Assembly: GCF_019704555.1 (NCBI RefSeq)
Contig: NZ_AP024745.1
Coordinates: 3,480,501 to 3,544,500 of the forward strand
Length of the DNA: 64,000 bases
Direction of reading: 5' to 3'
Source of the DNA: Actinoplanes sp. L3-i22
Lineage (GTDB): Bacteria > Actinomycetota > Actinomycetes > Mycobacteriales > Micromonosporaceae
Position 1 is the first letter of the stretch, and each line of letters opens with the position of its first letter. Both the position numbers and the translations under genes were made by a program. Below the pieces are notes generated by a model that saw only the letters and a list, made by a program, of their open reading frames with translations, did no database searches and was not told the DNA's origin. Below, in pieces: positions 19,120 through 27,666 of the stretch.

Positions 19120-20484
19120 GTGCCCCGCCGCTACCTCGTCCTGGCGATCTGCTGCATGAGCCTGCTGATCATCAGCCTGGACGTCACCATCGTGAACATC
19201 GCCCTGCCGGCCATCCGGGCGGATCTCGGGTCCTCGGTCTCCGGCCTGCAGTGGACCATCGACGCGTTCGCCGTGGTGATCGCGAGCCTGCTGGTGCTGT
19301 CCGGGTCGACGGCCGACCGGGTGGGGCGCCGCCGGATCTTCCAGACCGGCCTGGCGATCTTCACGGTGGCCTCCCTGCTCTGCAGCGTCGCCCCGGGTCT
19401 GAGCTGGCTGATCGCGTTCCGGGTGCTGCAGGCGATCGGCGCGTCGATGATGAACCCGGTCGCCATGTCGATCATCACGAACACCTTCACCGAGCCGCGC
19501 GAGCGGGCGAAGGCGATCGGCGCGTGGGGCGCGGTGAACGGCTTCGGCCTGGCGCTCGGCCCGGTGGTCGGCGGGTTCCTGGTGCACGCCCTCGGCTGGC
19601 GGTCGATCTTCTGGGTCAACGTGCCGGTCGGCGTCGCGGCGCTGATCCTGACCGCGCTGTTCGTCCCGGAGTCCCGGGCGCCGAAGCCGCGCCGCCTCGA
19701 CCCGGTCGGCCAGATCCTGGTCCTGGTGCTGCTCGCCGGGGTCACCTTCGCGATCATCGAGGGCCCGGGCACCGGCTGGTCCTCCCCGGAGATCCTCGGC
19801 TGCTTCGCCCTCGGCGCGGCCGCGCTGGCCGGCCTGCTGTGGTGGGAGCCGCGGCGCGCTGAGCCGCTGATCGACCTGGCCCTGTTCCGCGGCCCGCCGT
19901 TCTCCGGCGCGGTGCTGATCGCGATCTGCGCGTTCGCGGCGCTGAGCGGCTTCCTCTTCCTGAACACGCTCTACCTGCAGGAGACCCGCGGGCTGTCGGC
20001 GCTCGCCGCCGGTCTCTGGACGCTGCCGCTGGCCGCCGCGAACGTGCTGATGTCGCCGGTGTCCGGGCGGCTGGTCGGGGCGCGCGGCACCCGGTTGCCG
20101 CTGCAGCTGGCCGGCGCCGGGATGGCGCTCGGCATGCTGCCGCTGATCTGGGCCGGGCCGGACACCCCGATCTGGCCGCTGCTCCTCGGCTACCTGGTCT
20201 TCGGCCTCGGCTTCGGCCTGGTCAACACCCCGATCACGAACACCGCGGTCTCCGGGATGCCGCGCGAGCGGGCCGGCGTGGCCGCGGCGATCGCCTCGAC
20301 CAGCCGCCAGGTGGGCAGCGCGCTCGGCGTCGCGGTGATCGGGGCGGTGCTGGTCTCCGGCAGCATGCGGGCCGGCTGGTGGATCCTGTTCGCGCTGGGC
20401 GTCGCGGTGCTGGTGCTCGGCCGGCTCAGCACCGGCGCCTGGGCGCACCGCCGGGCCCGCGAGCCGGTGGAGGTCCCGGCATGA
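19120..20484 (+). CDS. MFS efflux transporter, DHA2 (EmrB/QacA) family
   Basis: A 454-residue multi-drug exporter driven by proton antiport. The N-terminal LDVTIVNIALPAI motif is the DHA2 motif D1. Motif A (SGSTADRVGRRRIF) and motif C (GAVNGFGLALGPVVGGFL) are present. About 14 membrane helices can be placed. The GTG at 19120 follows the operator by 4 bp with no Shine-Dalgarno sequence, so the mRNA may be leaderless. It overlaps the MarR gene by ATGA, a self-regulated efflux pair. The substrate cannot be read from sequence. Confidence 0.93.
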   Translation: MPRRYLVLAICCMSLLIISLDVTIVNIALPAIRADLGSSVSGLQWTIDAFAVVIASLLVLSGSTADRVGRRRIFQTGLAIFTVASLLCSVAPGLSWLIAFRVLQAIGASMMNPVAMSIITNTFTEPRERAKAIGAWGAVNGFGLALGPVVGGFLVHALGWRSIFWVNVPVGVAALILTALFVPESRAPKPRRLDPVGQILVLVLLAGVTFAIIEGPGTGWSSPEILGCFALGAAALAGLLWWEPRRAEPLIDLALFRGPPFSGAVLIAICAFAALSGFLFLNTLYLQETRGLSALAAGLWTLPLAAANVLMSPVSGRLVGARGTRLPLQLAGAGMALGMLPLIWAGPDTPIWPLLLGYLVFGLGFGLVNTPITNTAVSGMPRERAGVAAAIASTSRQVGSALGVAVIGAVLVSGSMRAGWWILFALGVAVLVLGRLSTGAWAHRRAREPVEVPA

Positions 20485-20894
20485 TCCCGGCGGAACACGC
20501 CTGGCGGGCGATGCGCGCCCTGGTCACCGAGCAGCACGACGCGAAGGCCCGGGTCTGCGCGGCGCTCGGCATGAGCTTCGTCCGGGTCAAGGCCCTGCTG
20601 CTGCTCGCCGCCGGCCCGCGCACGCTCCGCGAGATGGCCGCCACGCTGGCCTGCGACCCGCCCTACGCCACCGTCATCGCCGGCGATCTCGAGGCGCGCG
20701 GCCTGGCCGTCCGCGAGCCGAACCCGGCCGACGGCCGCTCCCGCCTGGTCACCCTGACCCCCGCCGGGCACGAGGCCGCCGACCGGGCCGACCGCATCCT
20801 GAGCACGCCCCCGCCCGAGCTGCTGGCTCTGACCGAGGACGAGGTCGCGACACTGTCCCGGCTGCTTACCCGACTGACCAAGATCAAGATCTGA
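20481..20894 (+). CDS. MarR-family repressor
   Basis: A 137-residue winged-helix regulator. The helix-turn-helix is TLREMAATLACDPPYATVIAGDLEARG, and the wing contains NPADGRSRLVTLTPAG, both typical of MarR. It is translated from the last codons of the efflux gene (ATGA) and most likely represses its own operon through the 19094-19115 palindrome, with release by a drug ligand. A strong terminator follows. Confidence 0.93.
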   Translation: MIPAEHAWRAMRALVTEQHDAKARVCAALGMSFVRVKALLLLAAGPRTLREMAATLACDPPYATVIAGDLEARGLAVREPNPADGRSRLVTLTPAGHEAADRADRILSTPPPELLALTEDEVATLSRLLTRLTKIKI

Positions 20895-20921
20895 CAACCC
20901 GATTTCCCGTACGCGGGCAGG

Positions 20922-20955
20922 CCGCGGCCCGGCGTGGGCAGACGCCGGGCCGCGG
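20922..20955. terminator. bidirectional terminator between the marR-like and lipase genes
   Basis: A perfect 14-bp stem (CCGCGGCCCGGCGT and ACGCCGGGCCGCGG, loop of 6) lies between two convergent genes, 28 nt after the MarR stop and 15 nt before the lipase stop. It can serve both strands. Confidence 0.85.
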
Positions 20956-20969
20956 GTTCCTCGCACCGG

Positions 20970-22073
20970 TCAGGAGAAGTGCGCCGCGATCCAGTCGGCG
21001 ACCAGGCCGGCGGAGAGGGTCACCGAGGTGTCGTGGGTCGCCCCGGTGAGCGTCACGAAGTCGACCGGCTGGCTGTACGCCTCGAGCTGCGGGATCAGCA
21101 GATTCGCGGTGATGTCGTAGGGCACCGCCTCGTCCGCCGTGCCCTGCACCACCAGGATCGGGGCGGTCGGCGCGGTCTGCGCCGGGTTGTCGTACTGTCC
21201 GAGTTTGGTCAGCACCGAGTTCGGTAGCACGCCGCCGACCACCAGCTGGGTCGCGGTCAGGTTCTGGTAGGCGGCGAGGATCTCGTTGAGGCAGCCGGTG
21301 GACAGCACCCCGACCTTGGCCTTGGCCGGGGTGGCCAGGATGGTCAGCGGCTGCACGCTCGAGTCGACGGCGTTCAGGCCGTAGAGCGCCATCACCAGAT
21401 AACCCTGGGCGGGCGTCCCGGGGATGAACGGGGCGAGGTAGTCCGCGTTCGACAGCGGGGCGATGCTGGCGGTGCCCTTGAGCACCAGGTTCCCGTCGTA
21501 GGCCGGGGCCATCTGGCTGGCGAACAGGGCGCCCTGGCCGCCCTGCGAGTGCCCGTCGATCACGTACTGGGTGCTGAGCGCGGAGTCCAGGTTCCGGGCG
21601 GCCTTGACGCTGTCGATGATCGCCCGCCCCTCACTGGCGCCGATCAGGTACGGATGCTGCCCGGCCGACCCGAGCCCGGGATAGTCGGTCGCGGCCACCG
21701 TCCAGCCGCGGCTGAGCAGCTCGGCCACCGCGGTCCGGGCCTCCGCCCAGAAGACCCCCTGGTTGGTCGAGGGCGCGCACTGGTAGGCGAGCCCGGTCGT
21801 GCCGTGCGCCCAGGCGACCACCTTGTTCTTCTTGCCGGTCTTCGGGGTGAGGACGAGCCCGGTGGAGGTGATGGTGCTGCCGGTGATCGACGTGGACAGG
21901 TACTGGATGCGTTTTCCGGTCGCGAGCGTGGACAGTTCGGCCGGAAGGGTGGCGGTCGAACTGGTCAGCACGTACCCGGGCGCCAGCGCCGCGGTCGCCG
22001 GTCCGGCGACCGCGACGGTCACCCCGAACGCGCTCAGCAGCGCGACGAGGAGCAGGCGGACGATCTTGTTCAT
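20970..22073 (-). CDS. secreted lipase-like alpha/beta hydrolase
   Basis: A 367-residue extracellular enzyme of the secretory lipase (LIP) family. Residues 1-31 form a signal peptide ending near ATAALA. The nucleophile elbow is GHSQGG; the Asp of GTADEAVPY and the His of TGATHDTS complete the triad. It probably acts on lipid or ester substrates outside the cell. The ATG at 22073 was chosen over an upstream in-frame codon because it begins the signal peptide and has GGGGTG before it. It stands alone, ending at the bidirectional terminator. Confidence 0.9.
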   Translation of the reverse strand: MNKIVRLLLVALLSAFGVTVAVAGPATAALAPGYVLTSSTATLPAELSTLATGKRIQYLSTSITGSTITSTGLVLTPKTGKKNKVVAWAHGTTGLAYQCAPSTNQGVFWAEARTAVAELLSRGWTVAATDYPGLGSAGQHPYLIGASEGRAIIDSVKAARNLDSALSTQYVIDGHSQGGQGALFASQMAPAYDGNLVLKGTASIAPLSNADYLAPFIPGTPAQGYLVMALYGLNAVDSSVQPLTILATPAKAKVGVLSTGCLNEILAAYQNLTATQLVVGGVLPNSVLTKLGQYDNPAQTAPTAPILVVQGTADEAVPYDITANLLIPQLEAYSQPVDFVTLTGATHDTSVTLSAGLVADWIAAHFS

Positions 22074-22263
22074 GAACACCCCGTTCTCAGCTGGGAAGAC
22101 TCCGATGTGGATAATCGGAGAACGCTGAGCGTAATGCGGATCACACTGCGGCGAAGCGCATTCCCGGGCAGGAAGTCCTGGACCTTCAGGCATCCGCGCA
22201 CGTCACTAGGCCGATGGACGCGCGTCATTGCAAAGATCGATTTAATCGCCACTTCAAATGCGA

Positions 22264-23565
22264 TTACACACCGCTCGGGTACGTCTCCGGCTCGTGCAGG
22301 TCGACCCGCAGCGTGTGCAGCGGCCGCAGGGCGTGCGACTCGTCGAAGAAGAGGAACGCGTCGTACCGATCAGCCAGCACGGTCGGTGCATAATTCGACC
22401 AGCGCTCGCGCTCCGGGCGGTAGACGACGCCGATCGCCCGGTGCGGCAGCACCGTGGTGAGCAGATCCGGTCGCGCGTCCCCGGCCGGGAACACGAACAG
22501 CGCGTTCGGCGGCGTGGTCAGGTGCAGGATCTCCTCCAGCGACCCGGCGCGGGCCGGCGGCACCACCATCGCCGCCATCGGCTCGCCCCACTGCGGCGCG
22601 GCCACCACCCCGCCGCGGTAGGAGCCCATCCCGATCAGCAGCACCTCGTCCCAGCCGAACCGGTCCCGGGCCAGCTGCCCCAGCGTCACCTCACCCTGAT
22701 CGGCCTGGTCGGAGCCGCGAGCGTCGCCGATGTGCGAGTTGTGCGCCCAGACCACCGCCTTCGAGCCCGGGCCGTACCGGGTGAGCAGCCGGTCCAGGGT
22801 CTCGTCCATGTGCCGGTCCCGGCCGTTCCAGGCGGCCGGCCCGCCGTGCACCATGGCCCGGTAGTAGCTCTCCGCGCCGGCCACCACGGCCGCGTTCTGC
22901 CCCACCCCGAAGTCCCGGCCGCGCAGCTCGGCGAGCATCGCGGCGACCTTGTCCGCGCAGGTCCCGGTCCCGGACCGGGCGGCCTGCCCGTACGCGTGCG
23001 GATCCTCGGCGAACGGCTCGAAACAGCGGTAGGCGTCCAGCGCGACCGGCACCAGATCCGGGTCGTGCTCGCGCAGCCAGGTGAGGATCTCCCGCATCGA
23101 CTGCCACAGCGAGTAGACGTCCAGACCGTGGAAGCCGACCCGGTCGTCCGGCGGGCGTGTCCGATTGTGTTCATGCAGCCAGCGGGTCAGGTCGACGGTC
23201 TCCTCGTTCGCCCACATCCAGGTGGGCCAGCGGTCGTACCGCACCAGCGCGGACCGCGGATCGGCCGGCGCGCCCGGACCGCCGCGCACCGCCGCGTTCA
23301 CCCGCTCGCAGTCCGGCCAGTCACCCTCGACCGCGACGAAACTGAAGCCGCGCTCCGCGATCAGCCGCCGGGTCAGCGCGTTCCGCCACGCGTAGAACTC
23401 GTGTGTGCCGTGGGTGGCCTCGCCGATCATCACGACGCGTGCGGACTCCGCACGGTCCAGCAGGATCTCCAGATCGCCCGGATCCCGCAGCTCACGGGCT
23501 ATCGACGCCACCCCGTCCCGGTATCGGATCATTCCCCGGCGATTACCCACCGCCACCGTCCCCAT
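22264..23565 (-). CDS. erythromycin-esterase family protein
   Basis: A 433-residue hydrolase-like protein. Family motifs are visible: VVMIGEATHGTHEFY (residues 43-57), FVAVEGDWPDC, FHGLDVYS, a VVWAHNSHIGDAR motif near residue 290 and an IGMGSYRGGV motif. In family members the conserved His and Glu open macrolide lactones or act on other esters; most chromosomal homologues have no proven resistance role. The ATG at 23565 lacks a Shine-Dalgarno sequence, and an in-frame ATG at 23532 is possible. It is divergent from the haemoglobin gene by 44 bp. Confidence 0.87.
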   Translation of the reverse strand: MGTVAVGNRRGMIRYRDGVASIARELRDPGDLEILLDRAESARVVMIGEATHGTHEFYAWRNALTRRLIAERGFSFVAVEGDWPDCERVNAAVRGGPGAPADPRSALVRYDRWPTWMWANEETVDLTRWLHEHNRTRPPDDRVGFHGLDVYSLWQSMREILTWLREHDPDLVPVALDAYRCFEPFAEDPHAYGQAARSGTGTCADKVAAMLAELRGRDFGVGQNAAVVAGAESYYRAMVHGGPAAWNGRDRHMDETLDRLLTRYGPGSKAVVWAHNSHIGDARGSDQADQGEVTLGQLARDRFGWDEVLLIGMGSYRGGVVAAPQWGEPMAAMVVPPARAGSLEEILHLTTPPNALFVFPAGDARPDLLTTVLPHRAIGVVYRPERERWSNYAPTVLADRYDAFLFFDESHALRPLHTLRVDLHEPETYPSGV

Positions 23566-23609
23566 ACGTCGGAGTTTTTCCCGGCGGCGCCGCGCGCGAT
23601 GATGGACCG

Positions 23610-24065
23610 ATGGGACGCCCCACGCTCTACGAAGCCGCCGGCGGAGCGCCGGCCATGCAGGCCCTGGCCGCCGACTTCCACGCGCGCTGCCTGGCCGACC
23701 CGGTCCTGGAACACCCGTTCTCGCACGTCGACAACCCGGAGCACGTCCGGCACCTGGCCGAGTACTGGGGCGAGGTGCTGGGCGGGCCGCCGGTCTTCTC
23801 GGAACAGCACGGCGGCCACCCGGCGATGCTCCGGATCCACGCCAACCAGTGCGACGAGGACCCGTTCACGCCCCGCTTCCGCGAGGTCTTCGACGAGGCG
23901 GTGGCGAGCACGCTGCCGGACGACCCCGAACTGCGGGCCGCCCTGCACGACTACATGACGACGGCCGCCGCCGAGGTCGCCGCCATCTTCCCGACCACAG
24001 CCACCGTCCCGGACACCCTCCCGATGCCCCACTGGACCTGGTCCGGCCCGGCCCCGGCCCGGTAG
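23610..24065 (+). CDS. group II-type truncated haemoglobin
   Basis: A 151-residue globin of the 2-over-2 fold. YEAAGGAPAMQALAADFH at the N terminus, PFSHVDNPEHVRHLAEYWGEVLGGP in the middle and GGHPAMLRIHANQ with the proximal histidine are typical of trHbO/group II. It probably binds O2 or NO in the cytosol. The ATG at 23610 begins the family sequence; the nearby ATG at 23601 is out of frame. The next gene starts 14 nt after its stop. Confidence 0.9.
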   Translation: MGRPTLYEAAGGAPAMQALAADFHARCLADPVLEHPFSHVDNPEHVRHLAEYWGEVLGGPPVFSEQHGGHPAMLRIHANQCDEDPFTPRFREVFDEAVASTLPDDPELRAALHDYMTTAAAEVAAIFPTTATVPDTLPMPHWTWSGPAPAR

Positions 24066-24079
24066 GGGACAGTGGGTGC

Positions 24080-24682
24080 ATGGCGATCTTGGCGGTGGAA
24101 GAAGCGGCGACCAGCGACGCAGGCTTCGTAGCCCGCCGGCGACGGAAGCTGTGCGCTGCGGGAGCGGCCCTGGTCGCGCTGCTGCTCAGCGGTTGCGAGG
24201 CTGATCAGGCCGATCAGGACGGCTATTTTCCGCTCGGCCCGGGCGAAAGCCTCGGCGAACTCCGGCAGCAGGCGGCTCAGGCTCTCGACCGCTACGACAA
24301 GGCGGCCGCTGCCGCCGGTCCGTCGGCCTCGGTCGACGTCAGCCCGCCCCCATGGGACGCGTACAACACGCCGCCGGGCTTCGCCATCCAAGCCGCGAAA
24401 GGAGACCCGGCGGCCACCCGGATGACCGTCACCTTCACCGGCGCGGTCCGCCCGGCGACCGAACCGTGTGGCATCGACTATGTCGCGGAGGCGGTTGAAT
24501 CCGCCAGAGCCATCGTTGTCATCGTCCTGTCGCAGAACCACGCCTCCGGCGAGACCTGCACGCTGGTGGGCGCCGAGCGCACCGCCGACGTGAACCTCGC
24601 CCAGCCCCTGGGTCAGCGGGCAGTCCTGGAGGTGCAACAGGGCCAACCCGTCCCGGTGGAACGCGCCCCGATCACCAAGTAG
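24080..24682 (+). CDS. lipoprotein of unknown function
   Basis: A 200-residue protein with an unusually long N-terminal extension (about 20 residues, RRRRK before the hydrophobic part) and a lipobox LLLSGC (Cys39). The mature part has no domain I recognise. It contains a short helical stretch (SLGELRQQAAQALDRYDKAA) and a C-terminal beta region with one Cys pair (Cys at PCGIDY and at ETCTLV) that could form a disulphide. It starts 14 nt after the haemoglobin gene and may be cotranscribed. Its upstream TAGGGG matches a -10 only in part. Confidence 0.78.
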   Translation: MAILAVEEAATSDAGFVARRRRKLCAAGAALVALLLSGCEADQADQDGYFPLGPGESLGELRQQAAQALDRYDKAAAAAGPSASVDVSPPPWDAYNTPPGFAIQAAKGDPAATRMTVTFTGAVRPATEPCGIDYVAEAVESARAIVVIVLSQNHASGETCTLVGAERTADVNLAQPLGQRAVLEVQQGQPVPVERAPITK

Positions 24683-24708
24683 CGTCCCACCTAACGCTTA
24701 CGACATGG

Positions 24709-25284
24709 TCACACGACATCGTTACCCCGGCCGCCGCACGACAAGTCGGTGTGATCGGCGGTTTGCTGTGCGTCGTGGTGTCCGCGGAACAGCTCGATCA
24801 AGTAGCCCGACCGGCGGCCGTGGTAGGGGTCGAGCACGTCGACGTCGATGGCGGCCCGGCGCGGATCCGGCCAGCTGCGTGCCCATAGCGGCGGAGCTGT
24901 GTCCGGGAAGAGGTGCGGAAGAAGCCGCAGGAACTCAGCCGTGGTCAGCAGGGCGATTCCGCTCTGGTGCCGGCCGAGACCGGCGAGTTCGCCGGGGAGC
25001 GGAAGCTGCAGCAGCCAGGTCGGGTGAAGCGCGACGAAGGCCCGGGCCTGGTCCAGATGTTGCTGCAGCGGGCCGTCATCGGGCCGGAGGGCCGCTTGCC
25101 GGTGCCAGGTGAACCCGGCCGGGGGTTGTCCGCCGGGTTCGGCGGTTTCCAGCGTCCGGGCCAGTGCCAGCCAGTCCGGTTCCGGGGCCGCCAGGTCCGG
25201 CAACACGGCGGACAGCACAGCCAGCACGTGGGGGAACGTCAGACGGCAGTGATTCGCACGCAGGCGTACCCGAAGCTCATTCAC
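24709..25284 (-). CDS. hypothetical protein
   Basis: A 191-residue protein without recognisable family. It begins at GTG 25284 (VNELRVRLRAN), the first start codon in the frame that is not antisense to or overlapping the transglycosylase gene. It is Leu/Pro/Trp-rich in the middle (LPHLFPDTAPPLWARSWPDP) and ends with an acidic/Gly tail. No signal peptide or membrane segment is seen. It has no clear Shine-Dalgarno sequence. It follows the transglycosylase gene by 56 bp on the same strand and may be its operon partner. Codon bias favours this frame. Confidence 0.6.
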   Translation of the reverse strand: MNELRVRLRANHCRLTFPHVLAVLSAVLPDLAAPEPDWLALARTLETAEPGGQPPAGFTWHRQAALRPDDGPLQQHLDQARAFVALHPTWLLQLPLPGELAGLGRHQSGIALLTTAEFLRLLPHLFPDTAPPLWARSWPDPRRAAIDVDVLDPYHGRRSGYLIELFRGHHDAQQTADHTDLSCGGRGNDVV

Positions 25285-25340
25285 GGTGGCGGGTCTTCCG
25301 TCATTCTGCTGGTTCGCGGTTACCGCCGGCCGCGCGGCGG

Positions 25341-26000
25341 CTAGTAGTTGTTGTACTGGACCGAGTGGTTCCAGGCGCCGCACGGGGTGTCGTAGCGCTT
25401 CTTGATGTAGTCCAGGCCCCACTTGATCTGGGTCGCCGGATTGGTCTTCCAGTCCGAGCCGAAGGCGGCCATCTTGTTGCCCGGCAAGGACTGGGGAATG
25501 CCGTAGGCGCCGGAGCTGCGGTTCTCGGCGCGGTAGTTCCAGCCGCTCTCCTTGTTCCACAGCTTGTTCAGGCAGGCGAACTGGTCGAGCCCGAAACCGG
25601 CGCTCAGGGTGAGCGCGCAGCCGACCGCGCGACTGCCGCTGAACTCGTTGCAGGAGCTCGGGATCGGCCCGGCGAAAGCGACCGGCCCGCTTGACGCCTG
25701 CTGCGCGGCCTTCTTCGCGGCGACGACGCTCTTGTCCAGATCCTTGGCGTACCCGGAGGCGGTCTTCGCGGTCGTCTTCGCCTTCGCCGCGGCGTTGCCC
25801 TCGGCGACCGTCCACCGGGCGCGGGCCGCGGCGTGCTCGTTCTGCCGGTCCTTCAGCAATTGCATGTCGGCGGCCTCGGCCTGCACGACATCCAGCACCG
25901 GCGTGGTCTGCGGCGGCCGTTTCTCGCCCAGATAGGCCCCGCCGGCGAGACCGGCGAGCAGCACGACGACGGCTGCGCCACGGATGACGTTCCGGATCAC
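25341..26000 (-). CDS. exported transglycosylase-like (SLT) protein
   Basis: A 219-residue exported protein. Residues 5-25 are a signal anchor. Residues 40-105 form an Ala/Lys-rich helical, probably coiled-coil, region. The C-terminal domain has the pattern of small actinobacterial lytic-transglycosylase-like proteins: FACLNKLWNKESGWNYRAEN with the likely catalytic Glu, then SGAYGIPQSLPG and YIKKRYDTPCGAWNH. It should cleave peptidoglycan. The GTG at 26000 has AAGGAGG 4 nt upstream, one of the strongest ribosome sites in the window. It is 9 bp downstream of the MerR gene, so probably in one operon. Confidence 0.88.
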   Translation of the reverse strand: MIRNVIRGAAVVVLLAGLAGGAYLGEKRPPQTTPVLDVVQAEAADMQLLKDRQNEHAAARARWTVAEGNAAAKAKTTAKTASGYAKDLDKSVVAAKKAAQQASSGPVAFAGPIPSSCNEFSGSRAVGCALTLSAGFGLDQFACLNKLWNKESGWNYRAENRSSGAYGIPQSLPGNKMAAFGSDWKTNPATQIKWGLDYIKKRYDTPCGAWNHSVQYNNY

Positions 26001-26009
26001 GGGGCCTCC

Positions 26010-26384
26010 TTAGGAACCGGCCGGGCGAACGGTCTGGGAACGGTACCAGGCGATCTTCTCGCGCACGCGCTCCTGTTCCCGGCGGAGCCGGGCGACCTTC
26101 TCGTCGATCTCCCGGTCGTGCTCGGCGAGCAGCAGAACGCGCTGCTCAGCGGCGTCGTCCCCGTCGTGCAGGAGCTCGGCGAAGCGGCGCAGCCGGGCGA
26201 TCGGCATGCCCGAGTCGCGCAGGCAGCGCAGCAGCCCGATCCGCCCGAGGTCGTCGTCGGAGAACACCCGCTGGCCGGCCGAGTTGCGCTCGATGCCGTG
26301 CAGCAGCCCGATCCGCTCGTAATAGCGCAGCGTGTCGATGCTGACCCCGAGCCGCCCGGCGACCTCACCCGGTGAATAAGGCAT
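26010..26384 (-). CDS. MerR-family regulator
   Basis: A 124-residue regulator. The N terminus PGEVAGRLGVSIDTLRYYERIGLL is the MerR helix-turn-helix and wing. A coiled coil (EHDREIDEKVARLRREQERV) at residues about 85-112 is the dimer helix. No cysteine pair is found, so metal sensing is unlikely; it resembles the small-ligand or redox-independent MerR subgroup. GGAGG lies 8 nt before the ATG. It precedes and probably controls the transglycosylase gene, and is divergent from the DUF72 gene. Confidence 0.92.
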   Translation of the reverse strand: MPYSPGEVAGRLGVSIDTLRYYERIGLLHGIERNSAGQRVFSDDDLGRIGLLRCLRDSGMPIARLRRFAELLHDGDDAAEQRVLLLAEHDREIDEKVARLRREQERVREKIAWYRSQTVRPAGS

Positions 26385-26436
26385 CGATCAACCTCCCCCG
26401 TCGGAAAGGGAGACGGTACCCGGATAGCGTGTCCTC

Positions 26437-27291
26437 GTGCGATCCGGTGTCCAGGCCCTCCACGTGGGCTGCGCGATGTGGTCCCTGAAGCCGTGGCAGC
26501 GCCGTTTCGCCCCGGGCGACAAGCTGCGGGCGTACGCGGAATGGTGCAACGCGGTCGAGGGGAACACCACGTTCTACGCCACTCCGGCGCGCGCGACGGT
26601 GGCCGGCTGGGCAGCGCAGACCGATCCGGAATTCCGCCTGATCCCGAAGATTCCGAAACGGGTCACCCACGAACTGCGCCTCACGAACGCGGAGGAGCCG
26701 CTGCGCCTCTTCCTCGACGCGATCGAGCCGCTCGGGCCGCGCGCGTCGGCGCTGTGGATTCAGCTTCCCGGGTCCTTCGGACCCGACGATCTCGCGGTTC
26801 TCTCCCGCTTCCTGCGCTCCATGCCGACAGATTTCCGGTACGGCGTGGAGGTCCGCCACCCCGATTTCTTCACCGATCCACGGCGCCTGGAAGAACTGTT
26901 GTCGCGGCACCACGCGGAATGGATCCCGTTCGACACGACGGCGTTCTTCGACACCCCGCCGACCAGTGCCGCCGAGCGCGACGCCTGGATGAAGAAGCCC
27001 CGGATGCCGCGCCGCGACACCGCGCTCACCGACCGCCCGATCGTCCGCTACCTGGGCCGTGACGACCCGGCCCGGACCGTGGCCGGCTGGCGCCGGTGGG
27101 TCGGGACGACGGCCGGCTGGCTGCGCGAGGGCCGTTCGCCGACCGTTTTCGTGCACACCCCGGACAACGCCGACGCCCCCGAGCTGGCCCGCCGCTTCCA
27201 CGACGAGGTGCGCGCGCTGGTCCCGGAGCTGGCGCCGCTGCCCGAGCCCGCCCCGCCGATCGCCGGGGACGAGCCGCTGACCCTGTTCTGA
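26437..27291 (+). CDS. DUF72 (YecE-like) protein
   Basis: A 284-residue TIM-barrel-like protein of the DUF72 family. HVGCAMWSLKPW near the N terminus, YAEWCNAVEGNTTFYATP, FRLIPKIPKRVTHE, YGVEVRHPDFF and a C-terminal FVHTPDNADAPELARRF are the family signatures. Biochemical function is unknown. The GTG start at 26437 has no Shine-Dalgarno sequence but a TAGCGT box 6 nt upstream, suggesting a leaderless mRNA. Confidence 0.92.
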   Translation: MRSGVQALHVGCAMWSLKPWQRRFAPGDKLRAYAEWCNAVEGNTTFYATPARATVAGWAAQTDPEFRLIPKIPKRVTHELRLTNAEEPLRLFLDAIEPLGPRASALWIQLPGSFGPDDLAVLSRFLRSMPTDFRYGVEVRHPDFFTDPRRLEELLSRHHAEWIPFDTTAFFDTPPTSAAERDAWMKKPRMPRRDTALTDRPIVRYLGRDDPARTVAGWRRWVGTTAGWLREGRSPTVFVHTPDNADAPELARRFHDEVRALVPELAPLPEPAPPIAGDEPLTLF

Positions 27292-27412
27292 GCGGGCGTT
27301 GTCGAGCGCACGTTCCGCCGCACGTGCAGCAACGTGCCGTTCTGTTCCGGAGACGGATCTCGGACAGTCTCCCGCCGGGCGAGATGCTGAGAATGTGCCC
27401 CGGAGGTGCGCG

Positions 27413-27634
27413 ATGACAGAGAAGACCTACGCCGCGAGCTTTGACCGGAAGAGGGCGGCGTGGCGCAGGAGCACCCGCAGCTACTCGGACAACTGCGTCG
27501 AGGTGGCCGAGCTGCCCGACGGCGGCCGCGCGGTCCGCGACTCGAAGGACCCGGACGGCCCGATCCTGTTCTTCACCCCGTCCGAGTGGAGCGCCTTCGT
27601 CGGCGGCGCCAAGGACGGTGAATTCGACAACTGA
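27413..27634 (+). CDS. DUF397 protein
   Basis: A 73-residue protein of the actinomycete DUF397 family: AAWRRSTRSYSDNCVEVAELPDGGRAVRDSKDPDGP, then LFFTPSEWSAFV. Such proteins usually lie beside an XRE-type helix-turn-helix gene and act as its partner, similar to antitoxin-like pairs. No such gene is adjacent, so this is an orphan copy. The ATG at 27413 has CGGAGG 6 nt upstream. Confidence 0.92.
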   Translation: MTEKTYAASFDRKRAAWRRSTRSYSDNCVEVAELPDGGRAVRDSKDPDGPILFFTPSEWSAFVGGAKDGEFDN

Positions 27635-27666
27635 TTGGCACCGTACGGTCTGGCGCCCGCGCCCCG

